This document shows, in pieces, positions 8,324 through 15,208 of a stretch of DNA of 64,000 nt. The translations under genes were made by a program, and so were the position numbers. The notes under the pieces were generated by a model. It had not been told where the DNA came from. It saw only the letters and a program-made list of their open reading frames with translations, and searched no databases. How positions within the stretch are numbered: position 1 is the stretch's first letter; each line of letters starts with the position of its first letter. The stretch spans positions 124,001 to 188,000 of the forward strand of contig NZ_VRSW01000002.1 of NCBI RefSeq assembly GCF_008017445.1, read 5' to 3'. This stretch comes from Microbacterium mitrae. GTDB taxonomy: Bacteria; Actinomycetota; Actinomycetes; Actinomycetales; Microbacteriaceae.

Positions 8324-9034
8324 ATGACGATGACGCCACCCGCTACGGCTGATCGCGCCGCTTCGATCATCGCCGACTACTTCCGCCCGCCGATTCTCGC
8401 GCTGGAAGCCCTCGCCGAGCCCGTGGCCGACGCGATTGCCGACGAGCTTTCTCCTGGTTCCATGTCGGCCAATAAGCTCGATGCCCTCGTCGCGCCGTTC
8501 GCCGATCAGCTCTTCGACACGATCAATGCACCTGTGTATGGTGCGGGCTTTATCGCGGCGCTCGACCTGCTGAGCGATTCGCGCAGCCACTTGGCCTGGT
8601 GGCAGGGCGCAGAACGCCGCAAGCTCATTCTTGCCGCACAGACGGTGAACAAGCAGCGCATCGATTACTCGGAGCTGGAGTGGTTCCGGGTGCCGTTGTT
8701 CTCCGGCATTTCACATGTCGCGGGCCCCTACGTCGACTACCTCTGCAGCGATGAATACACGATCACCATTTCTACCCCGGTACGCGTTGATGGTGCGTTT
8801 GTTGGCGTACTCGCGTTCGACCTCCTGATTGATTCGGTCGAGCGTCAGCTCACGCCCCTGCTGCGTGATTTGGGCGCGCACGCCACGCTCGTGAACGGCG
8901 TATCTCGTGTCGTCGTATCGACAGATGCCGAGTGGGCGACGGGCGATGTCGTGCGGGGCGGAACCATTGAGGGGCACACGCGGGTATCGTGTGATGGCAT
9001 TGCCCTCGACGTGCTCGTCGGAAACTCCCGCTGA
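8324..9034 (+). CDS. soluble Cache-domain ligand-binding protein
   Basis: 236 residues from ATG 8324, GGAGA 5 nt upstream. The central part (about 110-190) has the Cache/PAS-like pattern: WFRVPLFSG, a GPYVDYLCSDEYTITISTPV core, then GAFVGVLAFDLLID, where the Tyr/Asp residues are typical of amine- or amino-acid-binding Cache pockets. There is no signal peptide, no membrane helix and no output domain, which is unusual because Cache domains are mostly extracellular parts of receptors. It follows the FadR-type regulator by 62 bp on the same strand and may act with it as an intracellular sensor or co-factor. Partnership is inference from position. Confidence 0.75.
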   Translation: MTMTPPATADRAASIIADYFRPPILALEALAEPVADAIADELSPGSMSANKLDALVAPFADQLFDTINAPVYGAGFIAALDLLSDSRSHLAWWQGAERRKLILAAQTVNKQRIDYSELEWFRVPLFSGISHVAGPYVDYLCSDEYTITISTPVRVDGAFVGVLAFDLLIDSVERQLTPLLRDLGAHATLVNGVSRVVVSTDAEWATGDVVRGGTIEGHTRVSCDGIALDVLVGNSR

Positions 9035-9063
9035 GCAGGCGAATACTCGGCCGTTGAGCGGTA

Positions 9064-9942
9064 CTACTCGGTGCTCTGCTCGCGGAAACGCACGAGGCGT
9101 TCGTGGCCGGTTTCCTCCATCTCAGCGATCGCCTCGTTCGCTTTGAGGAAGTCGGAAAACGAGCGGAATCCGAGCGCCTTTTCACTAAACGACGGATCCA
9201 TACGGCGCATGTGCTGCTTTACCGCCGAGGAGTGTAGCCAATCGGCGTCTTCCTTCTCTTGACCCATGCGCAGTGCGCGCTCGAGAAGTGTCTTGGCTGT
9301 CGCCTGCGGGTCGTCCACCTTGCGGTTGGCGGCGCGCGAGCCGCGGGGTCGGGTGGGTTTCTTTTCTTCTTCGGCGACCGGAACGGCGACGCCTTCGAGA
9401 GACTCGTAGGTGGCGAATTCGTCGCACGCGGCGGCGAGGGACTTGGCGGTGGAACCGGCAACGCCGACACCCAGAACGTAGCGTCCGAGACGCTTGCAGC
9501 GCTGCGCGAGGGGCACGTAATCGGAGTCGCCGGCGACAATCACGACGTGAGTGAGGTCGGGTAGGCGAAACATGTCCTCCACCGCGTCGACGGCGAGACG
9601 AATGTCGGCACCGTTTTTGGCGTACGCGGCAGCCGGAAACAACTGCACCAGGTCAACGGCACGGGCAACGAGTTGGGAGCGATACTCCGCATTGACCGGG
9701 TTTGACCAGTCGGCATAGGCGCGCGTCAGCACGAGCGTGCCGTAGCTCGCGGCATAGTCGATGATGGCACCGACGTCGATGGCCGCGGCCGCGAGCCGAT
9801 CGGCTATGGCAGCATCGGTCGGGTTGGCGGTGATCTGTTGACGATCTTTGCTGTAAGAGTTGCGACCGTGCACGCGGTCGTACCAACTCATCACAATGTT
9901 GTCGAAGTCGAGATAGACGGCAACGCGAGCTGATTCAGTCAT
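9064..9942 (-). CDS. NYN-domain (LabA/DUF88-type) RNase with C-terminal OST-HTH/LOTUS-like domain
   Basis: 292 residues from ATG 9942, six nt after a CAGACT hexamer; an in-frame GTG lies two codons upstream. The PIN-like NYN core has the acidic residues expected for metal binding: YLDFDN (D12, D14), a DIRLAVDAVEDM helix and VAGDSDYVPL. After an Arg/Lys-rich linker (about 195-215), the C-terminus (about 225-290) matches an OST-HTH/LOTUS module, with SSAVKQHMRRMDPSFSE followed by GFRSFSDFL. This pairing is known in bacterial RNA-processing proteins; the RNA target is unknown. It stands alone next to an island of insertion-sequence remnants. Confidence 0.82.
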   Translation of the reverse strand: MTESARVAVYLDFDNIVMSWYDRVHGRNSYSKDRQQITANPTDAAIADRLAAAAIDVGAIIDYAASYGTLVLTRAYADWSNPVNAEYRSQLVARAVDLVQLFPAAAYAKNGADIRLAVDAVEDMFRLPDLTHVVIVAGDSDYVPLAQRCKRLGRYVLGVGVAGSTAKSLAAACDEFATYESLEGVAVPVAEEEKKPTRPRGSRAANRKVDDPQATAKTLLERALRMGQEKEDADWLHSSAVKQHMRRMDPSFSEKALGFRSFSDFLKANEAIAEMEETGHERLVRFREQSTE

Positions 9943-9979
9943 GCGCACAGTCTGTCACTTCTGGGTGATGAGGCCTAGG

Positions 9980-10499
9980 AGCTCGCCAATCGCGGCGTTC
10001 GTGACGTGCTGATCGTCTGCTGCGACGGGCTGACCGGATTCCCTGAGGCGATCGCAGCGACCTGGCCGACAGCGACCGTGCAGACCTGTGTCGTGCACCT
10101 CATCCGCGCGGCGATGCGGTTGGTGAATTACAAGGACCGCAAGGCCGTCGCGGCGGCGTTGAAGCCGATCTACCAGGCCGCAAACGAGGACGCTGTGCTG
10201 GAGGCCCTCGCGTTCCCGCCCGCCTTGCGACGTGTGATCTAACGGCCAACGCGATCGAATCGCTGAACTACTAGCTGCGGAAGATCACCAAGAACCGACG
10301 GCATTTCCCCGACGATGCCGCTGTGGTGAAGCTGCTTTGGCTGGCGGTCTGCGACATCGAGGATAAACGCGCCGGCGAACGAAAAGGAACGCGGACCCTC
10401 GCCGTAAAACGCAAAGCGTCCCGAAGGCGCATCGAGGGCAACGTCACCACGAACCGGAAACAGGCACTCGAGCAGCTGGCGCTGGCCTACCCCGAATGA
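9980..10499 (+). pseudogene. IS256-family (mutator-type) transposase remnant
   Basis: The left part reads [19 protein letters not shown], then [10 protein letters not shown] and [11 protein letters not shown], classic IS256 transposase core. Only the C-terminal half remains and it is broken in three ways. About 30 residues are missing between VLEAL and [10 protein letters not shown]. One base is lost at 10240-10242 (ATC TA-ACG where TAC ACG is expected), shifting the frame to TANAIESLNY. A Q codon has become TAG directly after NY, followed by LRKITKNRRHF and KQALEQLALAYPE up to the natural stop at 10497-10499. The short sequence just after, CCTCTTACACAGAAAACTTG, may be the element's right end. 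It cannot encode an active transposase. Confidence 0.9.
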
Positions 10500-10560
10500 A
10501 TCACTCCCTACTCTGACGACCAAACTCCGAACCTCTTACACAGAAAACTTGACGAGCCCC

Positions 10561-10722
10561 GTCGTCGCGCTCGCTCGCAGCCGTGAGGGCGGCGTCACCA
10601 TCAAACAGATCGCCACCGATTTCGGTATCAACGAAGCCACCCTGCAGAACTGACTCCGCCGGGCCGATGTCGAAGAAGACAGCCGTCCCGCGTTCGCAAC
10701 CCAGGCCCCGGCCTCCGGGTGA
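10561..10722 (+). pseudogene. IS3-family OrfA remnant
   Basis: The frame reads VVALARSREGGVTIKQIA, then TDFGINEATLQN, a stop, and LRRADVEEDSRP. This is the helix-turn-helix part of an IS3-family OrfA in which the expected WLRRADVE tryptophan codon TGG is now TGA (10651-10653). Neither the N-terminus nor any OrfB is present. It lies about 60 bp after the IS256 remnant, so at least two elements inserted and decayed here. Confidence 0.75.
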
Positions 10723-10919
10723 AGTCCCACTTCCAGCGCGGGGGTATTGACCCCACCAACCCCAATCAACACTCGCAGCAAGGGGGGCCGCTGTTTCCAT
10801 AACCCAAACGACCGCGCTCGCCGCGGTTCGCCCGCGTCGTCGGCGGCGTCTTCTGGCTCGTTGGAAGTGTCTGCTAGCTTTGCTGGACACATGTAGAACT
10901 GCATAGGGGGACTATAACC
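10723..10919. other. non-coding spacer before the secreted toxin-like gene
   Basis: No supported gene. It is G/C-rich up to about 10860 and then becomes AT-richer as the foreign-looking gene begins. AGGGGG at about 10905-10910 is the ribosome binding site of the next gene. No convincing promoter was found. Confidence 0.4.
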
Positions 10920-11621
10920 ATGGTTTTTAAGCATCGCCGGCATCGCGTTCTCTCGGCGGCCGTCACCGCAACCTTTCTGGCCAATCTCGTATCATTCGTC
11001 CCGGCTCCCGCCGATTTTCCTGGCGCACTTGATTCAGAAGAGCCCCTGATCGCTGCATACGTCGTCGGTGCAGATGGCACTCCGATTCCTCTAGACGAAG
11101 TGCCGTTCAAGTCGGAGGACGCGCCATCTGAGGGCCCATCGATTTCGCCCTACCTGCTTGATTTTGGGCAATGGGTCAGCTGCATCCAGATAGGTAACGA
11201 GAACGACGTGTTCATGAATTACCAATTTGCGAAAGACGGGCAAATTCAAGATGTGAGGCTCAAATGTGGGAATGATTACTACGGGTACCGACACATTAAG
11301 AAAAAGCACGAGACCGACTGGAACAAACTAATGACAGCGGGCGAGGCGCTCGGTTGGGTGCCTGAGTCTCAAGGGATTGAAAGCTGGGACGATCTCATGG
11401 CGCAGTCCGCGGGGATGGTCCTCTTCGGCTGGCAAAACACCGGGTACAACCCCGGGAATAGCAAACGTTGCGCAATCGCGAAAGTCCAGTGGTACCGCAT
11501 GGACACTTTCCAAGTAGTCCTCTCGAAGCGGATCATTGTGGTCTTCGCGACCGACAGTGACAGGCTCATTACCGCGTACCCGCCAAAAGATCAGAACACA
11601 CAGACCTGCTATCCGAGCTAA
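10920..11621 (+). CDS. secreted protein with BECR-like nuclease-toxin C-terminal domain (candidate)
   Basis: 233 residues from ATG 10920, with AGGGGG 9 nt upstream. A Sec signal peptide is visible: basic KHRRHR, hydrophobic core about residues 10-27, then a VPAPA-type cleavage region. The C-terminal part (about 110-230) has an RLKCGNDYYGYRHIKKKH segment and ends VVFATDSDRLITAYPP. A conserved GYRHI..KH early and a (V/I)TAYP strand late is the pattern of BECR-fold (barnase/EndoU/ColicinE5-D/RelE) RNase toxins, with the His residues as candidate catalytic groups. Base composition is clearly lower in G+C than its neighbours and it lies between IS remnants, which points to horizontal acquisition. 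Toxin activity is inference; it could be a secreted protein of another type. Confidence 0.55.
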   Translation: MVFKHRRHRVLSAAVTATFLANLVSFVPAPADFPGALDSEEPLIAAYVVGADGTPIPLDEVPFKSEDAPSEGPSISPYLLDFGQWVSCIQIGNENDVFMNYQFAKDGQIQDVRLKCGNDYYGYRHIKKKHETDWNKLMTAGEALGWVPESQGIESWDDLMAQSAGMVLFGWQNTGYNPGNSKRCAIAKVQWYRMDTFQVVLSKRIIVVFATDSDRLITAYPPKDQNTQTCYPS

Positions 11622-11639
11622 CCGGGAATAGCAACTTAA

Positions 11640-11999
11640 TTAGGGGCGCACAACGACCGCGGACGACCATAGCTCGGCGACGACTTTCTCATAGAGCTCG
11701 TCGCCGAGCATCTCCCAGATGACGTACCCCGGGTCTTCCGCAAAGGAGTCAGGTTGCTCGCGCCCATAGTCGAACCATCGGTTCAATCGTTCTCTCAGAC
11801 CGTCGGAAATCGGAACCGCTCCACCACCTTCGTCCTCCAACGGAGGTAAATAGCGCGTGGAAAACGAAGCCATATACACAAGACCCAACCGCCCCTGCGC
11901 AATCCGCCGCGCTCTATCGAGGGTCTCATCGGGAGTCGAATAGGCAGGAACGACATACTCAACCTGCGACTCAGGATCTAAGACGCGCTCTTCCTTCAT
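11640..11999 (-). CDS. small acidic protein of unknown function
   Basis: 119 residues; I do not recognise the family. It is rich in Glu/Asp with a predicted helical C-terminal half (LRERLNRWFDYG, then YVIWEMLGDELYEKVVAEL) and no signal peptide or membrane segment. Its stop is 18 bp from the stop of the secreted toxin-like gene, which is convergent. Its acidity and adjacency would suit a cytosolic immunity protein, but immunity genes are usually co-directional, so this is only a possibility. A well-formed promoter with very short leader precedes ATG 11999. Confidence 0.6.
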   Translation of the reverse strand: MKEERVLDPESQVEYVVPAYSTPDETLDRARRIAQGRLGLVYMASFSTRYLPPLEDEGGGAVPISDGLRERLNRWFDYGREQPDSFAEDPGYVIWEMLGDELYEKVVAELWSSAVVVRP

Positions 12000-12005
12000 C
12001 CATCT

Positions 12006-12033
12006 TGTATACCTGACGTCGACACTACGCCAA
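12006..12033 (-). promoter_or_regulatory. promoter of the small acidic protein gene
   Basis: On the minus strand: -35 TTGGCG (12028-12033), 16-bp spacer, -10 TATACA (12006-12011). The expected transcription start is at or just before ATG 11999, so the mRNA would have little or no leader. Confidence 0.6.
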
Positions 12034-12249
12034 AAATCTCCAGCAAGATGAAGAGATGACTACGCGGACGAACCATGCCGGACGTCGCCTGGCTCGCCAT
12101 CGCGCCGCGCGCAGCGGCTACTCCAGGTTAGGCGCAAACGCTCGCCTCGATCGGCTTCGACAAGGCGACGCGCTCGTGGCGGGAGTCAGTGTCAGATGCC
12201 TCCGTCATAACAAAGCATGTCAGAACCACAACAAGGAAAGGCGGCCACC

Positions 12250-12330
12250 ATGACCACACCCGTACCCGGGATCACCGTCACCACCTACCACGGAACAAGC
12301 GACCTCGCCCCTGAATCGCCCCGGGTTTAG
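12250..12330 (+). pseudogene. truncated 26-codon reading frame ending in an IS-like end
   Basis: ATG 12250 has AAGGAAAGG about 8 nt upstream, so it looks like a genuine translation start. The frame MTTPVPGITVTTYHGTSDLA then runs into the IS-like sequence at 12312 and stops at TAG 12328-12330. This resembles a gene cut off by an insertion that was later lost. The stretch 12034-12249 before it holds no other supported gene; its reading frames are disrupted. Confidence 0.35.
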
Positions 12331-12335
12331 TGGAG
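12312..12335. mobile_element. IS3-type terminal inverted repeat remnant (candidate)
   Basis: TGAATCGCCCCGGGTTTAG followed by TGGAG resembles the TGAACCGCCCCGG... ends of actinobacterial IS3-family elements. No matching partner end or transposase is next to it. It provides stop codons for reading frames arriving from both sides (12250-12330 on plus, the oxidoreductase on minus). Confidence 0.4.
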
Positions 12336-13328
12336 AACGAGTTCGCCCGAATCCGAGGGATACACCACGCCAATCTGCCGACGGATTTCGTCGAGCGTCT
12401 GCATGATGCCGACGCTCTCTGCGATCGGGAGGAGGCCGCCCGTGAGGTCTCCGGCAGCCACGAGCTGCTCGGCGGCCAGCGCCTGAAATTGCATACCGCG
12501 ACCCTCAATGTGCGACTTGTAGGTTTCCAACACGGTGCCGTCGGTCGCCACAACGCGAAATGACGTGGCCCCGTACCAGACGGGGTCGATGTACATCGAG
12601 GCCTCGGTGCCCATGATCGTCGCCGCGGTCGCCCCGCGTGCGATCGCGGAACTGAAGGTGCTCGCCACCCGACCACCCGAGTACGTAAACGTCGCTTGCA
12701 CCTGGGTGTCGGTTCCGGTCGCTCCCAGTGTTCCGGTCGCGGTGACTGTCTCAGGCTTGCCGAAGATGTCCCACGCGAAGGAGATGGGGTAGATGCCGAG
12801 GTCGAGGAGCGCGCCGCCACCGAGCTCGGGGTTGTTGATGCGGTGGTTGGGGTCACTACTGAGCTTTTGGGTGTGATCAGCGGTGAGGGCCACGACGTCG
12901 CCGAGGGTTCCGGCGGCGATGATCTCGCGGATGCGGGCCATGTGCGGCAGATAACGAGTCCACATCGCCTCAAGCGCGAGGCGGCCATGACGTGCCGCGG
13001 CATCGGCAATGAGCTGGGCCTCGTGCGCATTCGCGGTGATGGCCTTTTCAATGAGCACGTGCTTGCCGTGCTCGAGCATGAGAAGCGCCGGGGCGACGTG
13101 TTGCGGATGCGTGGTCGCGATGTAGACGATATCGACGTCGGGGTCTTGCGCGAGTGCGAGATAACTGCCGTGTGCGCGTGGAATCTCGTAGGTGTCGGCG
13201 AAGGTTTGCGCACGCTCGATCGAGCGGGAGGCGACGGCCTCGATAGTCAGGCCCGCGGTGCGGAGATCTTTTACGAAGGCGTTGGCGATGCCACCGGGGC
13301 CGAGGATGCCCCACCGAGGTGCTGTCAT
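12327..13328 (-). CDS. Gfo/Idh/MocA-family oxidoreductase
   Basis: 333 residues. N-terminal Rossmann fold with WGILGPGGIANAF (about 6-18), the family motif VLIEKAIT (about 92-99) with the catalytic-type Glu-Lys pair, and EAMWTRYLPH (about 119-128), typical of dehydrogenases of the trans-1,2-dihydrobenzene-1,2-diol/sugar branch. The C-terminal alpha/beta domain follows. The substrate is unknown. The start at 13328 has TACGCT 6 nt upstream and no Shine-Dalgarno (leaderless type). The last residues (SDSGELVLH) and the stop codon lie at the IS-like end, so the native C-terminus may have been slightly altered. Confidence 0.86.
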   Translation of the reverse strand: MTAPRWGILGPGGIANAFVKDLRTAGLTIEAVASRSIERAQTFADTYEIPRAHGSYLALAQDPDVDIVYIATTHPQHVAPALLMLEHGKHVLIEKAITANAHEAQLIADAAARHGRLALEAMWTRYLPHMARIREIIAAGTLGDVVALTADHTQKLSSDPNHRINNPELGGGALLDLGIYPISFAWDIFGKPETVTATGTLGATGTDTQVQATFTYSGGRVASTFSSAIARGATAATIMGTEASMYIDPVWYGATSFRVVATDGTVLETYKSHIEGRGMQFQALAAEQLVAAGDLTGGLLPIAESVGIMQTLDEIRRQIGVVYPSDSGELVLH

Positions 13329-13334
13329 TCCGGA

Positions 13335-13340
13335 AGCGTA
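13335..13340 (-). promoter_or_regulatory. -10 element of a leaderless promoter (Gfo/Idh gene)
   Basis: Minus-strand TACGCT, then 6 nt, then ATG 13328. Confidence 0.5.
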
Positions 13341-13374
13341 GCGCGCTCATGCCTCGAGCGGGCAAGATGAAGTC

Positions 13375-14217
13375 ATGGCCGTCACAATTTCTGCTTTTGA
13401 CCTTGCCGCCGAGCTCACCGGGGAGCACCCCATTCACGTTCTCGATGTGCGGTACCGCCTCGATAAGCCGGATGGCCGCGATGACTTCGCTGCCGGGCAC
13501 ATTCCCGGTGCCGTATATGTTGACCTCGACAAAGAGCTGGCCGAGCACGGCGCCCCAGAACTCGGGCGTCACCCGGTGCCGAGCATGGCGCGTTTGCAGA
13601 AGGCTGCCCGTCGCTGGGGCGTGCACAAAGACAGTGAGATTGTCATTGTTGATGACTTCGCGATGATGGGTGCTTCACGCGCGTGGTGGCTGCTCGACGG
13701 TTCCGGCTTCACGAATGTGCGCGTGCTTGACGGCGGCATGAAGGCGTGGCGCGCGGCGAACGGCGAGCTGGAGACCGGGGAGGGTGTTGTGCCTGAGCCG
13801 AGCGACGTGGAGATCACGTCACTGCACGTGGGGCTGAGCGTTGGTGAGGCCGCGGTGTGGCCCGAGGAGGGCACGCTCGTCGACGTGCGCGTGCCGGAGC
13901 GTTACCGCGGAGAGACGGAACCATTGGACCCGATTGCGGGGCACGTGCCGGGCGCGGTCAACCTGCCGGGCGTGCGTTACCTTGCGGAGGACGGAACCTT
14001 GCGGTCGCCGGAAGAGATTCAGGCCGCGTTCGCCGAGGTGTCGGCGGGCAAGCCGGTCGCACTGTACTGCGGGTCGGGCATCACTGCCGCGCAGGCAGCG
14101 CTCGCGGCGGCATCGGCCGGTATTGATGTCGAGTTGTTCCCCGGCTCGTGGAGCGCGTGGTCAAACACCCCGGGTGCCCCGATTGCGACGGGTGCCGAGA
14201 CGGGCGGTACCGCGTGA
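13375..14217 (+). CDS. sseA: thiosulfate/3-mercaptopyruvate sulfurtransferase (tandem rhodanese)
   Basis: 280 residues with two rhodanese modules. The first (about 8-125) has VLDVRYRLDKPDGRDDFAAGH and GHIPGAVYVDLD but no active-site Cys. The second (about 150-275) has LVDVRVPERYRGE, GHVPGAVNLPG and the catalytic loop YCGSGITA, whose Cys carries the persulfide. The CGSGIT loop fits the 3-mercaptopyruvate/thiosulfate group. No signal peptide, so cytosolic. It is divergent from the oxidoreductase gene with a 46-bp spacer. Confidence 0.9.
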   Translation: MAVTISAFDLAAELTGEHPIHVLDVRYRLDKPDGRDDFAAGHIPGAVYVDLDKELAEHGAPELGRHPVPSMARLQKAARRWGVHKDSEIVIVDDFAMMGASRAWWLLDGSGFTNVRVLDGGMKAWRAANGELETGEGVVPEPSDVEITSLHVGLSVGEAAVWPEEGTLVDVRVPERYRGETEPLDPIAGHVPGAVNLPGVRYLAEDGTLRSPEEIQAAFAEVSAGKPVALYCGSGITAAQAALAAASAGIDVELFPGSWSAWSNTPGAPIATGAETGGTA

Positions 14218-14240
14218 CCCTTGCTACGGCGTGAGGTTCA

Positions 14241-15179
14241 TCACGGCGTGATGATGAGCTTGCCGTCGCGACCCGCCTGGCTGGCGGCCTGCGCATCGGC
14301 GGCGCGTTCGAGGGGATAACTCTCACCGATCTCAACCGTGAGCGTGCCCGTTGCCATGAGCGCGAGGCTCACTGGCATTGCTTCGATGCGCCACGCCAGC
14401 TGCTGCGCGGTCATGGGGTGGCGTGAGCCGCCCATAAAGGCGCGGATTCCCCAACTGTCGGCCTCCTTGCCGCGCACAATCGTCACGATGCGGGAGCGAT
14501 CGGCGACAACGGCGAGCGACGTTTCAATCGCCTCGTCCGTGCCTGCGCAGTCGATGACCGCGGTGACCTCGATGCCCAGCGCGCGAACGCGCTTGGTGAG
14601 GCCCGCGCCGTAGGTCACGTGGGTGGCGCCGAGCGCGGTGACGGTGCCGGCCCGACGGTCGCTGGCGGTGGCGATAACGCGAGCGCCGAAAAGCCGCGCG
14701 AACTGAATCACAAACTGCCCGACCGAACCAGAACCGGCGTGCACGAGCACTACATCGTCCGTCGTGATCGCCAGCGAGCGCACCACCTGATACGCGGTAC
14801 CCGCGGGCACACCCAGTGCGGCTGCGGCCGCGGCCGAGACGCCCGCAGGCCGGGGGAAGACGTGCGCCGCGCTCACCACAACGTCGGTCGCGTACGCGCC
14901 CGCCGCATTGCAGAACGCCACCGCGTCACCCACCCGAAAACCGTCAACACCCTCACCAACGGCAGCAATGGTTCCGGCGCCATCCGATCCGGTGCCCTGC
15001 GGCCCCTCAAACGGGGGCGTCGCGCGCAGCCCGCTGCGCAGCTTCCAATCGATCGGGTTCACGCCCGCCGCCTCGACCCGCACCGTGACGGTGCCGGGTG
15101 CTGGCTCCGGAAACGGAACCTCAACAAGGGTCAGAACCTCGGGGCCACCGAGCTGGGTGTACTGGATCGCCTGCGACAT
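14241..15179 (-). CDS. NADPH:quinone reductase-like MDR-family oxidoreductase
   Basis: 312 residues. N-terminal GroES-like region with GVNPIDWKLRSG (about 35-46) and GSDGAGTIAAVGEGV (about 63-77), then a Rossmann NADPH site VHAGSGSVGQFVIQFA (about 144-160). The zinc-binding Cys residues of alcohol dehydrogenases are absent, which places it in the zeta-crystallin/quinone reductase branch. The physiological substrate is unknown. ATG 15179 follows TAGGCT by 6 nt, without a Shine-Dalgarno. Confidence 0.87.
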   Translation of the reverse strand: MSQAIQYTQLGGPEVLTLVEVPFPEPAPGTVTVRVEAAGVNPIDWKLRSGLRATPPFEGPQGTGSDGAGTIAAVGEGVDGFRVGDAVAFCNAAGAYATDVVVSAAHVFPRPAGVSAAAAAALGVPAGTAYQVVRSLAITTDDVVLVHAGSGSVGQFVIQFARLFGARVIATASDRRAGTVTALGATHVTYGAGLTKRVRALGIEVTAVIDCAGTDEAIETSLAVVADRSRIVTIVRGKEADSWGIRAFMGGSRHPMTAQQLAWRIEAMPVSLALMATGTLTVEIGESYPLERAADAQAASQAGRDGKLIITP

Positions 15180-15185
15180 GCTTCG

Positions 15186-15191
15186 AGCCTA
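15186..15191 (-). promoter_or_regulatory. -10 element of a leaderless promoter (quinone reductase gene)
   Basis: Minus-strand TAGGCT, 6 nt, then ATG 15179. Confidence 0.5.
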
Positions 15192-15208
15192 ACGGCCACC
15201 GCGGGCAC

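Noticed and set aside
10536..10943. 135-codon minus-strand frame over the IS remnants
   Set aside because: Runs antisense through two broken transposases and the start of the toxin-like gene; no start signal or domain.
12056..12253. 65-codon plus-strand frame
   Set aside because: Arg-rich translation without motif; a good ribosome binding site lies only before ATG 12250, so this frame is probably spurious.
13048..13626. 192-codon minus-strand frame overlapping the Gfo/Idh and sulfurtransferase genes
   Set aside because: Different frame over two conserved genes; no support.
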